From Zeugodacus cucurbitae (Eukaryota; Arthropoda; Insecta; Diptera; Tephritidae): a stretch of DNA of 64,000 bases. Position 1 is the stretch's first letter; every line of letters starts with the position of its first letter. Both the position numbers and the translations under genes were made by a program. The stretch spans positions 66,954,001-67,018,000 of the forward strand of contig NC_071671.1 in the NCBI RefSeq assembly GCF_028554725.1, given 5' to 3'. Below the pieces are notes generated by a model that did no database searches, was not told where the DNA came from, and was given only the letters and a program-made list of their open reading frames with translations. Of this stretch, positions 9,939 through 21,996 are shown piece by piece.

Positions 9939-12100
9939 AAATATGTAGATCTGAAATCATACAACAATATTGGGACTAAGAAATTTTGGTTAGTTTCTTC
10001 TTTATTCCGTACCGTTCTGTCATTATGTCGCAAAGGGCTTACGGCTTACTTTATATAGACCTCACTGCGTGGGAATTTTCCCTATTTACAAAAATAAGGA
10101 TAAGCTTAAAGGCCAGTCGTTTTACAAGCATATGAGAAATGGCTGAAAGAGCCAAAGAATGTCCAAAAGATCGAGTTTAAGAAGTGTTTCGACGATTTAA
10201 GGCAGCGCTGACATCATATCGAATGGGGAGTAGCGGAAGTGCATAATATCGAATGACGAGAGACAAATAAATATTTTATTAAAAAAACGAAAATTCCCGT
10301 TATTTTTTGAACACACATCATACAACAAATAATGATACTAGATATAAACAGGAATATAAGCTTTCAGCTATAAGAGCTATATTAATTTCAAAGTTCATAA
10401 TATGATTTCTATATGAAACGACAATCTTATATATTCTGAAGCGCTAAATAAAGATTCTAAATTTAAGTAATATAAATATTACAAAGCCAACTTGCTTACT
10501 TATGCGAGTTTATTACATTTTCTTTTACATTTTTCATATAGTTTCATAAATTATGCCAAAGGGAAGGAAACTCTTACATGCAACAACAAAAATAAGAAAA
10601 TCACTCGTGTGGTAGTTAGATAGCATTAAGGAATACATGTGGGTGTATATACGTATGTACAACCTGCAGTGCTCTCTTTAAGTATTTATATGCAAAAAAC
10701 ATAAACGTAAACATATGAAGGCATACAAATGCATACGTGGGTCAATAACCGCTGTGAAAGCCAAAAGCACAGAGACAAAAACATAACTTCAAGAGACAGT
10801 TGAAAAAAAATGATGCTGCAAACTCGCATTTATGCCTTTGCACGAAGGGGAATGTCCCTGCAAAATATTCATATGTGAGTGTGTGTGCACAAACAAAAAC
10901 TTTGCCGCTACTTTCAAGCTGAAATGGCATATGAACACATACTCATAAAATAACATACACGTAAATAGCGTTGATAGCGGGAAAAAAACCGAGGCATACC
11001 CAAAAGGCAACTGCAGCGTAAAAGCCAACAACAAGCAAACAACAGCGCGACAACAAGCCAAAATGCCAATGCCGCTAGCAACAACAACAATACAACAAAC
11101 AAAATATATATAAATATTACAGACAAGTCCAGAGTAACTGCTATTACTACTAACAACAACAATGACAACAACATGAAGCAAACATAAACATAAATGAAAG
11201 CACAAAAAAATGCACTCCAACATACATTTGAATGTGCGACTACAAGCGAAATGCAAGAGCAAAAGCCAACGAAATGTTTTTGTTATAAAAATGCATTTCA
11301 AAATTAAACAGTAAAATTTTCGCAGATAAAAATGCGCGGAAAATATGAAAAGTGAAGCAAAGCAGAGCATAATTTGAGGAGGCTTCGCCCCAACTATTCC
11401 GCGAGCGCTTAATGGCAGCCTCTGGGAATGGCGCAAGTACGCATAACTGTCGTGGGATACATCCGCAAGCTTTGAGTTTGCAACGGCAAACGGGACTACT
11501 TACGGTTTATAGTTGTGTAGAGTAATTCTAAGTTTACGAACTTAAGCAGTCACAAACCGCCGTTGTACTCTAAACCAGTTTCAACAACAACAACAACGTT
11601 GTTTGATAGTCGTAAGAGTGATTTCTAGACTTTAAGTTGACGAATTAGCCATTAAGAAGCAGCGAGAAGCGAAAGAGACCAACTGGTGCTTATATTTCGA
11701 GCGTTTAGACTTGTGGGAACATGAAATCACGACGTCTATTTAGTGATGAGCGACATCTTCTTGTTAAAGCAATAAAATCTAAAGCTACGTTTCAAAATGT
11801 TTTCAAATATATAGATTGAGATTTAAAATTATCCAATAAACCTAGAACATTAACTCACTTAGGTTCAAGGCTTATAAAACAAGTTTCCTGACCCTAATCT
11901 ATCCTCACAAAGAAACACTTTTCGACGATGGGCAAAACAAAAACGAACTTTCTGGTATCGCTTTTGCTTTCAGAACTGATTTATATGATTTATTTGATGT
12001 AATTTTAGTCAGATGAGTCTTGTGTCTAACAAAGAACACTAGCCCGGAAAACTGTTTACCGGAACACTTTTATTTTCTTATAGTTCTCAGGAGATGTTGA
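9939..12100. other. AT-rich stretch with CAA runs, no gene seen
   Basis: Contains a possible mariner relic (listed separately) and CAA repeats near 11030-11170 and 11583-11600. Long minus-strand frames here are hydrophobic translations of CAA/GTT repeats, without a domain. Confidence 0.5.
10130..10320 (+). pseudogene. Possible mariner transposase C-terminal relic
   Basis: One frame reads PKNVQKIEFKKCFDDLRQR before a stop, then a decayed tail that includes KYFIKKTKIPVIF. This resembles the C-terminal end of mariner-type transposases, where a KKCFEDW-like helix precedes a YFEGD-like motif and a short hydrophobic tail. No catalytic motif or terminal repeat is visible, so the call rests on resemblance alone. 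Confidence 0.4.
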
Positions 12101-15100
12101 TATGCCCAGAAGCTTTTTCTAGTCTCGAACACAGGTAGGGGTAGATCTCCGCAACTGCAGATAATCTCACTTAGACAGATTCGATTGTCCTTTGTGATAC
12201 CCGGATATTCCTTACGGATCTCTAAGACCTTTATGATACGACAAAGCGCTGGGCCTCTTTATAAAGTTCTTAAGTCGGCTAATGTTGAATCCAAACGACA
12301 GCAGCTGTAAGGACCGCTTTCGATTCACTGCGAACCAGCAATATCTCGCTACTGCACAAGTGCTGGTTGTTCTCCAGCTTTTGGCGAGCTCACTGGAAGT
12401 CAGTGTATCCAGCGCTCTAGCACAACTGAACCACGGACTACACACATGCCTCCTCTTTTGCATGCTGATTCGCTTTGCAGTTTCCAGCGATTCCGCGGTG
12501 GCAGGATACGCGCACCAGTCGGATTAAAAAGTAGTTCGAAGCAAAGATAACGATATTAGACAAACTTAGAGCGTACTGTCATCGAATCCAAGCCACTCTA
12601 CTATCGGAGTGAATACACACCTCTCTGAAGGATGCCGCACTTCGAAGTGGTATGTCTGCCAGCCATCTCCGCTTGAAAGACGCTACGTTGGTCTGGCAGC
12701 CGAAAGTTAATTGAGAGCTTCCGACAGAACACTTCTCCTGCCCTACCTCGAAGGTTCACATTCGGACAGTAACAATGGCCGACCTATAACGTCGGATGTC
12801 AACATAATGGCAGACCCATACAAATGTGGGGAAGAAGAACTGATCCAGAGATATAGAAATTACGGTTTAGTTAGAAACAGTTGCTAAAAATTAGACCACA
12901 TAGCAAGAGGGGATCATAGCTCCGTTTGAAATCCGAAAAAAACGAAGAAAGGATTCGAATTTAAATTAATGCTTTTAAGACTTTGAAATATTTTTAAGAT
13001 TACAGTATTTACTGCAAGAAAAATATTTCCTTTCCTTATCCTTCACCATCTGACTTAAGCACCTGCAAGCTGTCTTATCTCGAAAAATCTTAAAATATTG
13101 CCAAGTTTTGTTGACATTTATCCCAAGGCATCCAGCAAGCGATGCACTATCACGCACAAGAGGCAGAATGAAAGCTCCGCCAACACCTTAAAGACAAATT
13201 TACAAAGATGCTAATGAAAGACACTTCAAGCAGAAGAGCTCTAAGACTTTACCCAAACGCATACATAAAGCAGCTTAGACGCAGTCGGAGCACACTCACG
13301 GGAATAATACGTAAAATGTTGCCCAACAACAACAAATGTAAATTTACTAATTACACAATGGCAACAACAACAGCAACAACAAAAAGGCAAAACTACTAAC
13401 GCATGCGACACAAACCAGAGAATGCACTCAAGTGTAAAGTACTGAGTTGTGCGGCAAGGATGAGTGGGATTTTTAGTGGGCGTGTCTGGCATAACTACTT
13501 AATGGCAGACAAGCTGTTTAATTAGTGCACACACTGTTGCAACTTTAATGGCAGTTGCGTTGCAAGTAGTAAAACGACAACAATTGCAACAACATTTATG
13601 CAGCAGCAGTGACATAAGTTGCAACAACAACAACGGAAAGTCTGTGGGAGCTCTGTGGGTAGCAATAAACTTAAGAAAATGCATGCAGTGATGTTCTGGA
13701 GATTCAACGAATGTGGTGTGTTCTGTGTAGACAAGCTGACTGCACCGTAACAACAACAACAACAATTCTAGTGACATAGCAACATTAATATTTGCGCCAC
13801 GAATTCATCGTCGAGAGGAAGCAGTGATAAATCTTCAGAGAGTTGCCTGTAGGTGCAAAGGGCTTGAGCAAGCGAGGAGCTGCCAGCCAAGATTTTATGT
13901 AAGCAAGAAAGTAGATTTACGGCGACAGCTGCAAAGCACTACAATTTTAATTTTTTTTTTGTAAGAAAAGTATGATTTTTGAACGAAGAAGGGTAATAAA
14001 GCATAGTTATGCAACATCCACTAGATGGGCCTACTCAATATTGAAGTAGGCTCAGCAGAACATAAATTAAGAAACTATTTCATTCTTGGAAAGTTCAAAA
14101 TTTTTTTGGAAATTTAAAGTTGCTAAGTTTTAAGGCCGCGCTTCTGCTAATAATTAGGGGCCCTATAAGTTAAAACTCATCACTGACTTACTGGACAATT
14201 CTTCGTGAGAGAATTTTCTGTAATAGGGCTACAATGGGAGGCTTAAAATTAATGTTTGGAAAATTTTAGACGCATTTCAATGTTCAGGTTTTGACCCCAC
14301 GATTCACTGAGCCGCAGTCATGCACTATATGCACTCGACTAGTATTAAAGCCTATGGTATACACCTCTGTGTATACATATGCATGTAAATAAAATTTCTA
14401 CAACATTTTTCCATATTTCTACTTTTCTCTCCCCCTCTTTCTTTACGATTTTCTTAGTCTGCTTTATATATTCTTCTTTTTTGAGTTCAGCGGAGAAACT
14501 CGCTACAGTAAAAGCACAAACTTTTCGCTGACAGTATGCAAAATGTAATGAAGTTATTGTTGTTGTAATAGAAGTTTTGTTGTTTTATAGAATAAGCGGA
14601 AAATGCAATTTGCTCTCCAGCAAATGTTAGCAAATGAAATTTCGCAACATTTTAATGATGCTGCCTTTTCAAGTTCGCGTAATTATGTAAGTTCCTGTTG
14701 TAATATGTATCAAGTCACATATTTCTATACTCTAGCTATATATCTGCTTATAGAGAGTGGACTTACATAGAGTACCTCCAAGAGACTGGAGTTGGAGTTA
14801 CTTTCGGTGAAGAAATACTGTTCGGTTGACAAGCTAAAGATTGGCTGACACATTCCTGTCGGGAGGAACTGAGTTCAGCTTAGCTGGATCCAACGGCATA
14901 TTCCCTTTTTAACATTTGGTTTGATTTGTGGCTCGTAAATTAAGTTCTAAGTATTGTACTCCCGAAAGTGAACGAAAGTTACATATATTTCCGATATGTA
15001 GATTTCCTGTGATAGTCGTGGATAGTCTCTCACATTTAGAATGTTCCATCAAAATCTGGATGTGAAAGACTTCCTGTTTCTAGAAACTGAATAATTTTAG

Positions 15101-15420
15101 CTATATATTAAGTTCCTAAAAAGAGAGTAATTGTATATTGCCATTCCAATTTCTATACCGCAGCCATATTCTATAGGGATTATAGATTAAAATACACACA
15201 TTAAAGTAAAAACTCTGAAGATAGTAAAAAGTACAACTTTTCTGAAAATTTATGAACAGATTTCATTACATTACAATTATTGTCTGACAAGGACGAAACA
15301 AAATTGCTAGAATCGTAGTTCTGGGCGCGGTCTACACTCACATACGCCTAATTGTAGGCAACATTTATTTTTTTCATAATCACACTTAATACAAACAAAG
15401 CGAAAATTTAAAAAAAATAA
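12101..15420. other. Mixed stretch, no gene recognised
   Basis: 12200-12850 is richer in GC than its surroundings and may be decayed retrotransposon sequence, but no motif could be confirmed. 13330-13780 holds CAA/GTT runs and their hydrophobic translations. 13900-15420 is AT-rich without a convincing frame. A CAGGTAG heptamer occurs at about 12132 without an adjacent gene. Confidence 0.45.
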
Positions 15421-15425
15421 AGAAA

Positions 15426-15431
15426 TTTATT
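15426..15431 (-). terminator. Polyadenylation signal of BEN gene A
   Basis: AATAAA on the minus strand, about 82 bp downstream of the stop codon at 15513. Confidence 0.5.
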
Positions 15432-15512
15432 TAAAATTAGCTTTTTCCGATATATACTGTATATATACTTCGATAAGCTATGGTAGCAAAATCTACCGAA
15501 TTACATCTATTT

Positions 15513-16583
15513 TTATTGCGATGTGGATTCGACTAATGGAAAATTGACTTTACGATGTAAAAAATTAAATTTCTTCTGCACACAATAGATCACATCATTC
15601 AGGGTGTCTTTTTGCGACTTAATTGGCCGTATACGTTCTGGCGTATTTCCTGTTGCCGACTGTTCGATTAGTTCAGCTTTCGTTTCTTTATCAAAAACTA
15701 ATGCCAATAGCTCTTTCGTGGCGACTTCAATGTTACGAAAATCGATTTTATCGAAACGCTCCTTTGGTACAGTTGTACCATTGGGTCCTATAACGTAATT
15801 CAAGTGTATAGTTGAGTCTGCTTCGGAGACCTTTGTTTCTTTAATAGACGCCTGCATTTTTTCAATTTGCGCATCAATTGGATTATTTGTTGCGACTAAA
15901 TAATTTATTATAAGTTGTTGATTCAAGAAGTTCTCTTTATTTAGGAAGTGTTGTACTATATCTCTAGGTATAGAAACCATAGGAGTAAGTAGAGACGCTA
16001 AAGGGACACCAAAGGGCAACATGGGGTTAATTATATTTCCCGTAAAATTGGGTATAGACGCCATAGTATTAGGTGCACACCCCATAGAATTACGTATAGA
16101 CTCTATATAATTAGGCATGGGTAGCATAGGATCAGATGAATTAGCTGTAGTCTCCATAGGATTAGGTATAGGCGCGATAGAATTAGGTATAGGCCCTACA
16201 GAACTAAGTAGAGATTCCAAAATATTAGTTTTAGACCCCATAGAATTAGGTATAGACGACATAGGATTGGGTATAGACACCATAGGGTTGGGTGTTGACA
16301 TTATAGGATTATGTCTGGGCGAATTATCATTTTTGGGTTTTTTCGGTGTAGTTTTGGTTATTTCCACGTCGCCAGAAGAAGAAGCTCTTTTCTTTGGAGC
16401 TTTGACTATCTTATTTTCTTGGCTGGTCTTATCAACCACAACGGTTTGGCTTCGTATTTCTTGCATACGTTTCAATTGAACGCGCGCTATAGAAAATGAA
16501 TAGTCTTGATTAGTAGAGTATTGGTTTTCTACACCTTGTTCATTGTGGGATTCTGTTTTACCATCTTTCCTAGATAAGTCCAT
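15513..16583 (-). CDS. BEN-domain protein A with Pro-Asn-rich repeat region (356 aa)
   Basis: Single open exon of 356 codons; the start has AACA before ATG, a good fly context. Residues 60-86 are basic with two clusters (KAPKKR and PKKPK) that look like a nuclear localisation signal. Residues 92-206 are an imperfect repeat of about seven residues on the theme SIPNPMx. Residues 263-350 form a BEN-like domain: it opens with VIGPNGT, has ATKELLALVFDKET in the helical core, and ends in DTLNDVIYCVQKKFNF. In Drosophila, BEN proteins such as Insensitive and Elba1/Elba2 are nuclear DNA-binding repressors or insulator factors. The domain is more diverged than those at 59 and 61 kb: it lacks the conserved Cys after KFN and the VRxAI end. 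Which fly protein is the true counterpart cannot be told. Confidence 0.85.
   Translation of the reverse strand: MDLSRKDGKTESHNEQGVENQYSTNQDYSFSIARVQLKRMQEIRSQTVVVDKTSQENKIVKAPKKRASSSGDVEITKTTPKKPKNDNSPRHNPIMSTPNPMVSIPNPMSSIPNSMGSKTNILESLLSSVGPIPNSIAPIPNPMETTANSSDPMLPMPNYIESIRNSMGCAPNTMASIPNFTGNIINPMLPFGVPLASLLTPMVSIPRDIVQHFLNKENFLNQQLIINYLVATNNPIDAQIEKMQASIKETKVSEADSTIHLNYVIGPNGTTVPKERFDKIDFRNIEVATKELLALVFDKETKAELIEQSATGNTPERIRPIKSQKDTLNDVIYCVQKKFNFLHRKVNFPLVESTSQ
15966..16310 (-). repeat. Coding minisatellite of about 21-bp units
   Basis: Within BEN gene A an imperfect tandem repeat with a basic unit of seven codons (SIPNPMx, variants PIPNSIA, ASIPNFT, SIRNSMG). The plus strand shows it as recurring ATAGGATTAGGTATAGAC-like blocks. 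Unit boundaries drift and some units are longer, but the reading frame is kept throughout, so length changes have been tolerated in multiples of three. Confidence 0.8.
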
Positions 16584-18959
16584 TGTTTATTCCTGCAATC
16601 CGCGCAATGAGAAAACTTCTTTACTCTCCAAGTATGAACTACGATCTGATAAGCAAATGCAATAATTTTTCATTTTTATATAATTTGTTGTATTTGTTAA
16701 AATAATTTTTTTTGTTTTTGTTTAAATTTTTAATTAATTTTTTTTTTTATTTTCGCGAGTTTATTGCTGTTATTTATTTATTATCGGAAAAATTTTTTAA
16801 ACACTTAACATCTTGAAACGGATTTTATGAAAGTGGGTTTTCAGACCAAACTTATTGTTATCTCAAGAGCCATATGAGCCATATTAAGATTTGTCGAAGG
16901 TTCTTCAGCTTGTTTCTAGGTTTTTCAACTTGTCAGACCAAGGACAGTTAAAATATTTTTGAAAAACACGAACACGTTTTAGGTTAGCAGATCGTTTTGT
17001 AAATTGAAGCGCTTGCCAATAGAGCGTCGTATTACAATCCATCGTTTCTTTAACTAACCAAATAGCTCATAAGTGTTCTATACATATTTTCACGCCGTCT
17101 AAAACTCAGTGTATCAGACTTGGTATAGCTAGAAATTAATCTAACATATGAGAAGAATTCGGGACAATAGTCGATCTTAGCGATCGTTTGTAGCCTACTT
17201 TTAGGCGGATATATCTCAGCAAAGATCAGCAACTGTTGACTGAAGACGTTACCTTACATAAGCGGTTTCTCTCCAGGGATGAATAAATTTACGATGATAT
17301 ACATACAATTCCAATTTAGAGTATACGAGGCAAGACCGTTTCGTCTTCTAACTCATCGAGATTTGTGAGGTCTCTAAGGCAAATTCAAAACTAATGTAAG
17401 CGCCTATAACTATGCCTAGTACAATCAGCTCACCACAATTCCCATTTCTATTTCTGCCTTTTTTGTACCGATTTACTGTTGTTGTTTTTAATTATTTGCC
17501 TTGAAAAAATCGCGAGTCCAAGCATGAGTCATCATTAACTTAAGCGCAAATAAGTGAACTTTAAAATGCAGTTAAATGTATATAAAAAAAAAAACTATTT
17601 TATTTTACAACACAATAATAGCGCCATCTTTTGTTTTTGTATTCAATATTTTGCGCGCAAAAGTTCTCTGCTGTTGGAGAAGCTTCACCAGCCGCAGTCC
17701 ATTATGCCACAACTTTAGCTCATCATTAATGCAGCGGAATTTTTGCATTAAATATTTCAACAGCTGTTGTTTGTGCCTGCGTGCAGAAATAAATCTGCAA
17801 TAACAACAACAACACAAAAGTAGAAGCTTGCAAGCAAACATTTTCACACGGCGAGCGGCTGGCGCAGTGGAAAAACGCATACAATTTACAACAATAGCAA
17901 AAACAAAAGCTGCATTAAGTTGTAGAATGAGTAAATAAGTATGTAAGTAACGGATTTATATATATATACATATATTCATATGGTATATATATATACATAT
18001 ATTTTTGTATATCGGTTCTTCACAGCATCTTCAACGTTTTTTACTTGCTGCGTAATATTGTTGTATTTTTATTTTAATTTTTACATACATAAGTACATAT
18101 TTACTTAAGTACATACATAAATATTCGTTCGCGCACTTTTTTCTCGGCACTTAAATTGCAAATGAGCTTTAAGTAGGTTTATTAACTCGGATTTTTTCCA
18201 TCATTACTAGCCATTTTTTTCTCATTGTTGATTTTCTTCATTATTTACGCGTGTATTTTTTGTTGTTTTTTTATTTTACTTGCGCATTTCGTTTCAGTAA
18301 TTTTCGCCACCTTGCACATTTTGCTTCTTTTTTTTTCGTTCGCAATTGACAGGCCGTTTGCATGCAATTCTCAGTTCTCGCTCTTTAGCTTTATTGTTGT
18401 TTTTGTTTCTTTAAATTTATTGTTGTTGCTTTCGCATCTTTATTTCGTGTTTCATTTCGCCTGCCTGCCGTGATCACAGTAAATTTCGTGTATTTCGCAT
18501 TGCATTGCCCTCGTTCGTTTGTTGTTGGCTCAAAAGCTGTGCGGCTTTTGATGTTTGTGCAAATATTTACAATTCTCATTCTCATTATGGAGGAAAATTG
18601 ACGCCATTAAGCACAGGCGCACATGCCAAACAACATTTTTTTCTCATTTTCATTTTCATTTACATATTACTTGTACAACAATACTCGCATATTTGCATTT
18701 TTGCTTAAAAAATTCACAAAAGTCAAGTAACAATGCGCGATGAATCGACTTGCGGTCGAATGTGGTGAGCAATGTTTAAATATTTGTAGCATGAAAATGT
18801 GATTATTATAAATGGAAATTACTCCATTTGGGAAAGACGTGGAACAATGAAAGCTTTTTAATTTATATACATAAGTAATCTGTGATTCATTGTGTTTGTA
18901 TTTATTAAAGTAAAATGTTTTAAAAATTACAAAAAATGGAATTTGAAATAAGTGAAGAA
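16584..18959. other. Upstream region of BEN gene A and AT-rich DNA
   Basis: No second gene. The first few hundred bases should hold the promoter of BEN gene A; no clear TATA box or TAGteam heptamer is seen. CATTGCGCGGATTGCAG just before the start codon (minus strand) could be the acceptor of a 5' UTR intron. Further right are TTG/CAA runs (17780-17815) and TATA-rich tracts (17955-18010). Confidence 0.45.
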
Positions 18960-19345
18960 GTCTAAGTTCGGGTGTAACCAAACACTTTATACTCTAGCAA
19001 TTTATTGATGTAATTCTATTATGACAAAACACAATTTTATCCACATTCTATTCGGCATAAAGTTCAAAAGAATAACGAAAATAAATCTAAATGGTATATG
19101 GGGGCTGAGGTAATTTACTCATTTTCAACACATATCTTCATTAAACATATGATTATTAATTAACTTAATTTTTCTAAGATAACTCACTTATCAACCAATA
19201 TATATAGTATAAAGTCCACCGTAAGTAGGAAAAACCGTATATTTGGTACATATATGGGAGCTAGGTGAAGTTATGACTCAGATTATATGGGTTTAACTAT
19301 CACAAACAAACCAAGTGTTTCAATGCTGACAGATTTGAGATAATT
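18960..19345 (+). repeat. Hairpin-ended dispersed repeat, partial copy
   Basis: Starts with CTAAGTTCGGGTGTAACC and TTTATACTCTAGCAATTTATTGATG, the TTCGG-hairpin end of the family, then decays. It lies next to a copy in the opposite orientation, so the TTTATACTCTCGCAA motif faces itself across the junction. Confidence 0.75.
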
Positions 19346-20563
19346 TGTATACTCTCGCAACAAAAGTTGCTAAAGAGAGTATTATAGTTTTGTTCACATA
19401 ACGGTTGTTTGTAACACCCAAAACTAAACGAGTTAGATATAGGGTTATATATACCAAAGTGATCAGGGTGAAGAGTGGAGTTCAAATCCGAATGTCTGTC
19501 TGTCCGTCCGTCCGTCCGCCCGTCTGTGCAAGCTGTAACTTTAGTAAAAGTTAATATATCTTGATGAAACTTGGCACACTTATTTCTTGGCACCATAGGA
19601 AGGTTGCTTTCGAAAATGAGCAAAATCGGACCACTACCACGCCCACAAAATGGCGAAAACCGAAAACACATAAAGTGCCATAACTAAGCCATAAATAAAG
19701 CTATGGAAATAAAATTTGGTATGAAGGATCGTACTATTAAGGAGCATATTTGGATGTAATTTTTTTGGGGAAGTGGGCGTGGCCCTGCCCCCAAATCGGT
19801 TTTTTGTCTATATCTCGCAAACCAATCGAGCTATATAAACCAAAACTTTCTGCAGGTGTTTTTTCAGGCATTTCCTTATACAGTCCAAAAATGAAATCGG
19901 ATAATAATCACGACCCCCTCCCATACAAAGGTTAGGTGGAAAATTACTAAAAGTGCGTTAACTCACTAACCAAAAACGTCAGAAACACTAAATTTCACAT
20001 AAAAAATGGCAGATGGAAGCTACACTCAGATTTTTTTACAAAATGGAAAATGGGCGTGGCGTCGCCCACTTATGGGTCAAAAACCATATCTCAGGAACTA
20101 CTCGACCGATTTCAATGAAACTTGGTTTGTAATAGTTTTCTTACATCCCAATGATATGTTGTGAAAATAGGGCAAATCGCTTCACAACCACGTCTACTTC
20201 CTATATACCAGAACTTTGAAGACGATCTGAATCGTTTACTTTACAATATATAAAGTAAGCACTAGTGCAGATATCGATGCAGAACTTTGCACAAATACTA
20301 TGTTTATAGTGAGGCAGCCCCTTTCTAAAAATCGCCGAATTCGGTCCCTAGGTTTTCAAGGCCCCATATATCGAACATTAGGACCTCGGTGCTTCTAACC
20401 TAATATTAGGGTTTTCAACTTTCAATGGACTTTATACAATATATATGACGCATGTGTGAGTCAAATTGTGTATTATAGTTATAATATAAATAATGGTAAA
20501 TAAATAAATTGCGAGAGTATAAAATGTTCGGTTACACCCGAACTTAGCCCTTCCATACTCGTT
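19346..20563 (-). repeat. Hairpin-ended dispersed repeat, copy 4 (near full length)
   Basis: Near-complete minus-orientation copy, with the TACTCTCGCAAC...GTTGC hairpin at the left, a (TCCG)n run near 19503-19518, and the GTTCGG/CCGAAC hairpin with CCCTTCCATACT at the right. Very like copy 2 in sequence and length. Confidence 0.9.
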
Positions 20564-21120
20564 TAAAATTTATTTTGATTTGCGTTAAAATGCTTTAGAC
20601 AAATATAATTATTATTGAAATAGAAGATAAGAACGTAAAATTATTGAACGTAATTATTGAATTCCACAGAAAAAATCAAACAATTCTAAGAAGTTCGCAA
20701 AATAGGTAATTCAGATTAGATCATGGAAATATCTAACTAAATCTATATGTACACTTAAATGACTTGACTTCCTTTGAGCAGAAAGCGAATTACTGTGATT
20801 CCCTAAAACTTTCCTTTTCTCCTTTGCGCTACTTTCATTGCCAAATAAAATAAAATCTGAAATAATTTCTCATATTAATTTTATTTTTCGGGTTTAATGC
20901 ACTAGTTATGTGATTATAATTAAAAAAATAAAAAAATGTCCTGATAATTTTGCTCCATGAATAAATAGTGGAACAGCTGATTCGAATATTGGTTTTGCTT
21001 ATATTCGAAAATATGAAAATCCAATCAGATTCTGTCACACTATTGATTTGCCTTTCTGACATTCAACAAATCTGTCTTAGTCAAAACACCACTGAATATC
21101 AGGGTTTCAAGAAAATACGC
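20564..21120. other. AT-rich spacer, nothing seen
   Basis: No supported feature between two repeat segments. Confidence 0.5.
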
Positions 21121-21390
21121 ATACACCAAGTTTCATTGAAATCGGTCGACTAGTTCTTGAAATATGGCTTTAACCCAAAAGTGTTAAACGCCACGCCCAT
21201 TTCTCAAATTTTTAATCTGAGTGCAGCTCATTTCCGTCATTTCTTCTGTAAAATTAAGCGTTTCTGACATTTTGCATGAATATTAATCAAATTCCCATTG
21301 CAAGGAAAGTGGGCGTGGTTATTTTTACCGATTTCGACCCCTTTCCAGCGTATTAAGAAAGCATATAAAATCAGCTTTTTAAACCCGAAC
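21121..21390 (+). repeat. Internal fragment of the hairpin-ended repeat
   Basis: Contains the family's internal modules in order (CAAGTTTCATTGAAATCGG, ACGCCACGCCCATTT, GAGTGCAGCTCATTTCCGTC, GTGGGCGTGGTTATTTTTACC) but neither hairpin end. An old, eroded copy. Confidence 0.75.
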
Positions 21391-21996
21391 CAAAAATCAT
21401 ATTTTTAAACATAATTCTCTAAACATTAATAGATATTTAATTTTAATTACATAACTCATCAATAATGCAGTAGCAACTATTTACGAATAAAACTACCCTC
21501 AATGTGAGCTCTAAAAAGGCAACAATGCATGCAAATCAGCGACTGGTTTAATTATTCTAAGCGAATAATACATTCGCAATAAATTTGTGTAAATTCACAC
21601 ATACAAAAAACTACGATGTTCGAGTAAAATATATGTCGATAAAAATTTATATTTATGTATGTACATATGTATTTGTCAGAATAATTCAGCATTTTTAATT
21701 AATTTAATTTCCAACAAATTCGTGCGGTTACGAACAACAAATGTGAAATGCAGTTTTTGGCATTTGTTTATATGGAAATCATTTTTAAATTTTAATTCAA
21801 TGCTTTAATATAATTTAATACACATTTATATGGCAAATTTAACTAGCTTAACGATTTACTTAGAAATTTTTTTATTAATTAATTCGAAAAGAAAGTGAAA
21901 AGTAAATTTAAATATATATTTTTTAAAAAAATTTCGAGAATTTTTTGGTTAGAAGAATTATAGCTTACATCACTTTACATACATAAAACAAAATTT
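21391..21996. other. AT-rich spacer, nothing seen
   Basis: Very AT-rich; no gene, no recognised repeat. Confidence 0.5.

Noticed and set aside
10789..11436. 215-codon minus-strand frame, hydrophobic
   Set aside because: Apparent membrane character arises from reading CAA/TTG runs and A-rich DNA in the GTT/TTG frame; nothing resembles a known transporter.
12128..12136. CAGGTAGG taken as a TAGteam site
   Set aside because: No gene or promoter nearby; one such heptamer per roughly 8 kb is expected by chance.
16117..16479. 120-codon plus-strand frame with GIGLGI-like repeats
   Set aside because: Antisense shadow of the Pro-Asn repeat in BEN gene A.
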